DNA of 27,147 bases, from assembly GCA_019100305.1 (NCBI GenBank), contig JAHRHW010000007.1, positions 1 to 27,147 of the forward strand. The letters are read 5' to 3'. Shown in pieces: positions 23,463-27,147 of the stretch (position 1 is its first letter; the number at the start of each line of letters is the position of its first letter). The notes beneath the pieces are model-generated. The model searched no databases and had not been told where the DNA came from. It saw only the letters and a list, made by a program, of their open reading frames with translations. The stretch comes from Candidatus Thiodiazotropha taylori. GTDB lineage: Bacteria; Pseudomonadota; Gammaproteobacteria; Chromatiales; Chromatiaceae. The position numbers were made by a program, and so were the translations under genes.

Positions 23463-24563
23463 ATGAAAATCAGCACCGAACGAGAAAACTTGCTTGGACC
23501 ACTACAGAAGATTGCAGGTGTTGTCGAACGCAGACAGACACTTCCCATTTTGGCAAACATTCTGGTCAACGCTAACAATGGCCAATTAAATCTCACAGCA
23601 ACAGATCTGGAAGTTGAACTGAAAACAGAGACCGAAGCGGAATGTGATGGGGATGCTGACTTCACCATACCGGCAAGAAAGTTACTCGATATCTGTAAGG
23701 CTCTACCGGAATCAGCCAAGGTGACATTGGATATCAGCGAAGACAAAGTCAAACTGCAATCGGGAAGAAGCCGTTTTTCACTCAGTGTTCTACCCGCTCG
23801 TGACTACCCGGTTATCGAACCGACACCGAGTAGCACCGTATTTACACTAAAAGAGTCAATACTCAACACCCTGATCGAGAATACACAATTTGCCATGGCT
23901 CAACAGGATGTTCGCTACTATCTCAATGGAATGCTGCTGGAACTCTCCGGGGGTGACATCAGAACAGTCGCGACCGATGGACACCGGCTTGCCATGAGTC
24001 AGTCTTTGAAAACCATCGATGATAAAACAAACCTCCAGGTGATTCTGCCAAGAAAAGCTGTCATCGAACTCAGTCGTCTACTCGGCGATAACGACAATGA
24101 GATTAAAGTTGAACTCAGTAACAGCTACATCAAAGTGCTTTTTGAAAAGACCGTTTTTACCTCCAAACTGATCGATGGAAGATTTCCTGAGTATCAACGC
24201 GTCATGCCAACAGGGTCAGACAAAGAAGTCGAAGCAGAAAAGAGTGCAATCAAACAATCACTCACAAGGGCATCAATCCTTTCAAACGAAAAATACCGTG
24301 GTATAAGATTTCATCTGTCAAACAATCAACTTGAGCTACAGGCACACAATCCTGAACAAGAAGAGTCCGAGGAGGAGTTGGAAGTAAACTATCAGGGAGA
24401 AGAACTCAAAATCGGATTCAATGTGGGATACATCCTCGACGCTATATCAGCGATCAAAGAGGACACAATTATCATCGAATTGAAAGACACTAACAGCAGT
24501 GCGCTTATCTACGGTAAGGACAACAAAGACAGTAAATATGTTGTCATGCCAATGAGAATCTAG
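23463..24563 (+). CDS. dnaN: DNA polymerase III beta sliding clamp
   Basis: The clamp encircles DNA and tethers Pol III and other enzymes. The start at ATG 23463 (MKISTERENLLGPLQ) gives 366 residues, exactly the E. coli length; a GTG three codons earlier is not needed. Typical segments are RRQTLPILANILV near the N-terminus, VATDGHRLAMSQ in the middle domain, RFPEYQRVMP, and the C-terminal YVVMPMRI that lines the partner-binding pocket. Residues around 299-315 are unusually acidic (NPEQEESEEELEV). It lies between the proposed origin and recF. Confidence 0.97.
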   Translation: MKISTERENLLGPLQKIAGVVERRQTLPILANILVNANNGQLNLTATDLEVELKTETEAECDGDADFTIPARKLLDICKALPESAKVTLDISEDKVKLQSGRSRFSLSVLPARDYPVIEPTPSSTVFTLKESILNTLIENTQFAMAQQDVRYYLNGMLLELSGGDIRTVATDGHRLAMSQSLKTIDDKTNLQVILPRKAVIELSRLLGDNDNEIKVELSNSYIKVLFEKTVFTSKLIDGRFPEYQRVMPTGSDKEVEAEKSAIKQSLTRASILSNEKYRGIRFHLSNNQLELQAHNPEQEESEEELEVNYQGEELKIGFNVGYILDAISAIKEDTIIIELKDTNSSALIYGKDNKDSKYVVMPMRI

Positions 24564-24590
24564 AAACGGCAACGTATAACTCCAAACACA

Positions 24591-25661
24591 TTGGATCTGC
24601 AAAGACTCAAGATAAAAAATCTCCGTAATATCTCAGATGCGGAGATTTTTCCATCAGATAAACTCAACATCATTACCGGTGCAAACGGCGCCGGTAAAAC
24701 AACGTTTCTCGAAGCCATCTATCTGCTGGCTCGAACCAGGTCATTCAGACAAAGTCAAAACAGAACACTCATCAAGTCTGGTGAAGAATCGCTGACAATA
24801 TTTTCAGAGCTATACGCAGAGTCCGGGACAAAGGTCAGGATTGGATTGAGCAAAAGCAGAGAGGGCACTACGGTACATAAAGACAGAAAGAAAATAACTA
24901 AGTTGTCAGAACTAGCAAAATCACTGCCACTAACCATCGTCACGCCGAATATCCAACGAATTGTAGAAGAGGGTCCAGTCCACAGAAGAAAACTTCTGAA
25001 TTGGGGAATGTTCCACGTGGAACCTTTTTATGCCCAACTTGCGCAGCGCTACAATCAGACCATTTCCCAAAGAAACCGAGCACTCTCCGGCAACCGAGAT
25101 GACCTGAAAGTTTGGACCAGACAGTTGGTCGATTTGGGAAATCAATTAAACCGACTCCAACAGACTTACCTTGAGGATTGGAATCAATCGATAATTGAGT
25201 TAACAGAGACTCAGGAAAACGGTTACAGATGTCAACTTGAACTCTACAGTGGTTGGAGAAAAGGAGTCAGTCTTGAAGAGGCTTTAGATGAACTCACTCA
25301 GACTGACCGGGAGAGAGGTTTTACATCAGCAGGCCCACATCGACTGGACGTCAAGATCAACGTGGATCAAAGGGGTGTTAAAAACTACTTCTCAAGGGGG
25401 CAGAACAAACTGCTGGCATTAAATCTGATGTTTGCTCAAACAAAGCTGTTGCAGTCAAAACAGCAGGAAAGGCCGATTCTTCTGGTAGACGACCTACAAT
25501 CAGAACTTGATCAGGAGCGTTTCTTACAGGTTCTGCAAACCATCTCAGAATTAAATACACAAACTTTCATCACAGACCTGAAAGAAGATATTGGTGATTC
25601 CTTCAAAAAGGATCAATTTAAAATGTTCCACGTGGAACATGGCCAGTTTGCAGAGGTTTAA
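24591..25661 (+). CDS. recF: DNA replication and repair protein RecF
   Basis: RecF is an SMC-like ATPase that helps load RecA at gaps with RecO and RecR. The 356 residues match E. coli (357). Walker A GANGAGKTT is at 30-38, signature SRGQNKLLAL at 268-277 and Walker B ILLVDD with SELD at 296-307. The only usable start after the in-frame dnaN stop is TTG at 24591; it aligns with the family N-terminus (LQRLKIKNLRNI) but has no clear ribosome binding site, suggesting low or coupled translation. Two parS palindromes are embedded in the gene and are read as FHVE at 141-144 and 346-349. Confidence 0.95.
   Translation: MDLQRLKIKNLRNISDAEIFPSDKLNIITGANGAGKTTFLEAIYLLARTRSFRQSQNRTLIKSGEESLTIFSELYAESGTKVRIGLSKSREGTTVHKDRKKITKLSELAKSLPLTIVTPNIQRIVEEGPVHRRKLLNWGMFHVEPFYAQLAQRYNQTISQRNRALSGNRDDLKVWTRQLVDLGNQLNRLQQTYLEDWNQSIIELTETQENGYRCQLELYSGWRKGVSLEEALDELTQTDRERGFTSAGPHRLDVKINVDQRGVKNYFSRGQNKLLALNLMFAQTKLLQSKQQERPILLVDDLQSELDQERFLQVLQTISELNTQTFITDLKEDIGDSFKKDQFKMFHVEHGQFAEV
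25009..25024. other. parS site 1 (ParB-binding), inside recF
   Basis: TGTTCCACGTGGAACC matches the parS 16-mer TGTTCCACGTGGAACA except for the last base; its 14-bp core GTTCCACGTGGAAC is a perfect palindrome. It codes MFHVEP in the conserved WGxFHVEP region of RecF. ParB is coded about 15 kb to the left in this window. Confidence 0.85.
25624..25639. other. parS site 2 (ParB-binding), 3' end of recF
   Basis: TGTTCCACGTGGAACA is an exact parS sequence of the Pseudomonas type, and the palindrome extends to 18 bp (25623-25640). It codes the MFHVEH piece of the RecF C-terminal tail, 615 bp from site 1 and just before the gyrB promoter. Confidence 0.92.
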
Positions 25662-25690
25662 ATCGGTCGTATATCTGATGAAAGTGTAGG

Positions 25691-25696
25691 TATAAT
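25691..25696 (+). promoter_or_regulatory. Probable -10 element of a gyrB promoter
   Basis: A perfect TATAAT lies 43 nt before the gyrB start, in the 77-bp recF-gyrB gap. The hexamer at the usual -35 distance (CGTATA, 25668-25673) is poor, so an activator or low basal activity is possible. No extended -10 TGN is present. Confidence 0.5.
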
Positions 25697-25738
25697 AGGT
25701 CCTTTTAACCAATATAGGTTTTCTCCACGGAAAAATTA

Positions 25739-27147
25739 ATGAGCTACGATTCCTCGAATATCAAAGTGCTGAAGGGTCTTGATGCTGTCAGAAAGCGTCC
25801 AGGTATGTACATCGGTGATACAGATGATGGTACAGGGCTTCATCACATGGTTTTCGAGGTGGTGGATAACTCCATTGACGAGGCACTCGCGGGTTACTGT
25901 AATGAGATTAAAGTGACCATCCACTCTGATCAGAGTGTTACAGTGAGTGATAACGGTCGAGGCATTCCGGTAGATGAGCATCCGGAGGAGAAACGATCTG
26001 CTGCAGAAGTGATCATGACCGTACTCCATGCGGGCGGTAAATTCGATGACAACTCCTACAAAGTCTCAGGTGGTTTGCACGGTGTTGGTGTATCTGTGGT
26101 CAATGCGCTGTCTGAAGAGCTGAAACTCAAGATCAGAAGACAAGGTAAGGTTTGGGAGCAGATCTATAAACATGGGGTACCCGTCTCTGATCTAGCCGAG
26201 GTCGGTGATACTCAAAAGAGTGGCACCAGCGTCACATTCATGCCGAGCGGCGAAACCTTCACTAATATCGAATTTCATTACGATATTTTGGCAAAAAGAT
26301 TAAGAGAACTCTCATTTCTGAACTCTGGCATCAAGATCGTCTTGAAGGAAGAGGCTACAGGCAGAGAGGATGTCTTTGAATATGTGGGCGGGATTCTAGC
26401 CTTTGTTGAGCACCTGAATCGCAACAAATCACCACTGCACGAGAGAGTGTTCAGCTTTTCTGATGAGCGTAACGACATTGCTGTGGAAATTGCCATGCAG
26501 TGGAATGAGTCCTATCAGGAGAGTATTTTCTGCTACACCAACAACATCCCACAGCGGGATGGGGGTACTCATCTGGCTGGCTTTCGTGCTGCACTGACCC
26601 GCACACTGAATCAATACATCGACCAGTCCGGCTTATCCAAAAAGCAGAAGGTCAATACATCCGGGGATGACGCCCGTGAAGGCCTGACGGCTGTGTTGTC
26701 CGTCAAGGTTCCAGATCCCAAGTTCTCTTCACAGACTAAAGACAAACTGGTCTCCTCTGAGGTAAAAGGGGTTGTCGAGAATCTACTAACCGAAAACCTG
26801 AACTCTTTCCTGTTGGAGAATCCGGGGGATGCCAAGAATATTGCGGGTAAAATGATTGAGGCAGCAAGAGCCAGGGAAGCGGCACGTAAAGCGAGGGAGA
26901 TGACCCGTCGTAAAGGTGCGCTGGATATTGCCGGCCTACCCGGAAAACTGGCCGACTGTCAGGAGAAAGATCCCGCACTCTCCGAACTCTACCTGGTGGA
27001 GGGTGACTCAGCCGGGGGCTCTGCCAAGCAGGGTAGGGATCGAAAGTTTCAGGCGATATTGCCGCTGAAGGGTAAGATTCTCAACGTTGAGAAGGCACGC
27101 TTCGACAAGATGCTTTCCTCTGCGGAAGTTGGAACCCTGATTACTGC
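25739..27147 (+). CDS. gyrB: DNA gyrase subunit B, N-terminal 469 codons (runs off the window)
   Basis: Gyrase B supplies ATP hydrolysis and part of the cleavage core for negative supercoiling. The frame begins MSYDSSNIKVLKGLDAVRKR and stays open to the window end. The GHKL ATPase motifs are intact: VVDNSIDEALAG, DNGRGIPV, and GGLHGVGVSVVNALS. The transducer domain with QRDGGTHLAGF follows, then the start of the TOPRIM domain (YLVEGDSAGGSAKQGRDRKFQ). GyrB rather than ParE is favoured by the dnaA-dnaN-recF context and the PLKGKILNVEKAR form. GGAAA lies about 8 nt before the ATG. Confidence 0.96.
   Translation, partial: MSYDSSNIKVLKGLDAVRKRPGMYIGDTDDGTGLHHMVFEVVDNSIDEALAGYCNEIKVTIHSDQSVTVSDNGRGIPVDEHPEEKRSAAEVIMTVLHAGGKFDDNSYKVSGGLHGVGVSVVNALSEELKLKIRRQGKVWEQIYKHGVPVSDLAEVGDTQKSGTSVTFMPSGETFTNIEFHYDILAKRLRELSFLNSGIKIVLKEEATGREDVFEYVGGILAFVEHLNRNKSPLHERVFSFSDERNDIAVEIAMQWNESYQESIFCYTNNIPQRDGGTHLAGFRAALTRTLNQYIDQSGLSKKQKVNTSGDDAREGLTAVLSVKVPDPKFSSQTKDKLVSSEVKGVVENLLTENLNSFLLENPGDAKNIAGKMIEAARAREAARKAREMTRRKGALDIAGLPGKLADCQEKDPALSELYLVEGDSAGGSAKQGRDRKFQAILPLKGKILNVEKARFDKMLSSAEVGTLIT

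Noticed and set aside
25862..25872. DnaA-like GTGGATAAC in gyrB
   Set aside because: It codes the invariant VVDNS motif of the GyrB ATPase site, so protein conservation explains it.

Overview
The window is the replication-origin neighbourhood of a gammaproteobacterial chromosome. The gene order (atpD-G-A-H-F-E-B-I, parB-parA, rsmG-mnmG, mnmE, yidC-yidD-rnpA-rpmH, then divergent dnaA-dnaN-recF-gyrB) is the classic one, and the protein sequences read as gammaproteobacterial throughout. Base composition is moderate to slightly GC-rich, with AT-rich stretches in the dnaA-dnaN gap. A chemolithotrophic or Chromatiales-like source is only a guess from overall flavour. No rRNA, tRNA, CRISPR array, transposase or prophage gene is visible.

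Layout. 1-5151: the F1Fo ATP synthase operon on the minus strand (only the first 10 codons of atpD are inside), driven by a near-consensus sigma-70 promoter at 5200-5228. 5402-7899: a four-gene minus-strand cassette, DUF2282 precursor peptide (HvfA/bufferin), DUF692/MNIO enzyme (HvfB), DUF2063 partner (HvfC) and a DoxX-like membrane protein. This is a copper-linked RiPP cassette placed between parB and atpI. 7900-8628: a 0.7-kb gene-free stretch with several inverted repeats. 8629-10391: parB and parA. 10398-10685: an uncertain 95-codon frame that exactly fills the rsmG-parA gap. 10685-13227: rsmG and mnmG. 13576-17439: a plus-strand moxR-DUF58-transglutaminase operon, the only genes of the left arm running against the rest. 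17464-17700: a small DUF465 (YdcH-like) gene. 17857-21632: mnmE, yidC, yidD, rnpA and rpmH. 21898 to the end: dnaA, dnaN, recF and the first 469 codons of gyrB.

Function. The right-hand genes initiate and carry out replication (DnaA, beta clamp, RecF, gyrase). ParA and ParB segregate the origin by loading on parS; two parS palindromes are present, both inside recF. Perfect DnaA boxes occur in the rpmH-dnaA and dnaA-dnaN gaps, and the latter also carries an AT-rich unwinding-type stretch, so oriC most likely lies there. The remaining genes cover ribosome and tRNA maturation (rpmH, rnpA, mnmE, mnmG, rsmG), membrane insertion (yidC, yidD) and energy conversion (atp).

Almost everything here belongs to known families. 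The parts most worth a second look are the parS sites coded as FHVE(P/H) in RecF, the RiPP cassette in the origin region, the unexplained frame between rsmG and parA, the non-ATG starts of dnaA and recF, and the structured gene-free stretch upstream of the RiPP cassette.
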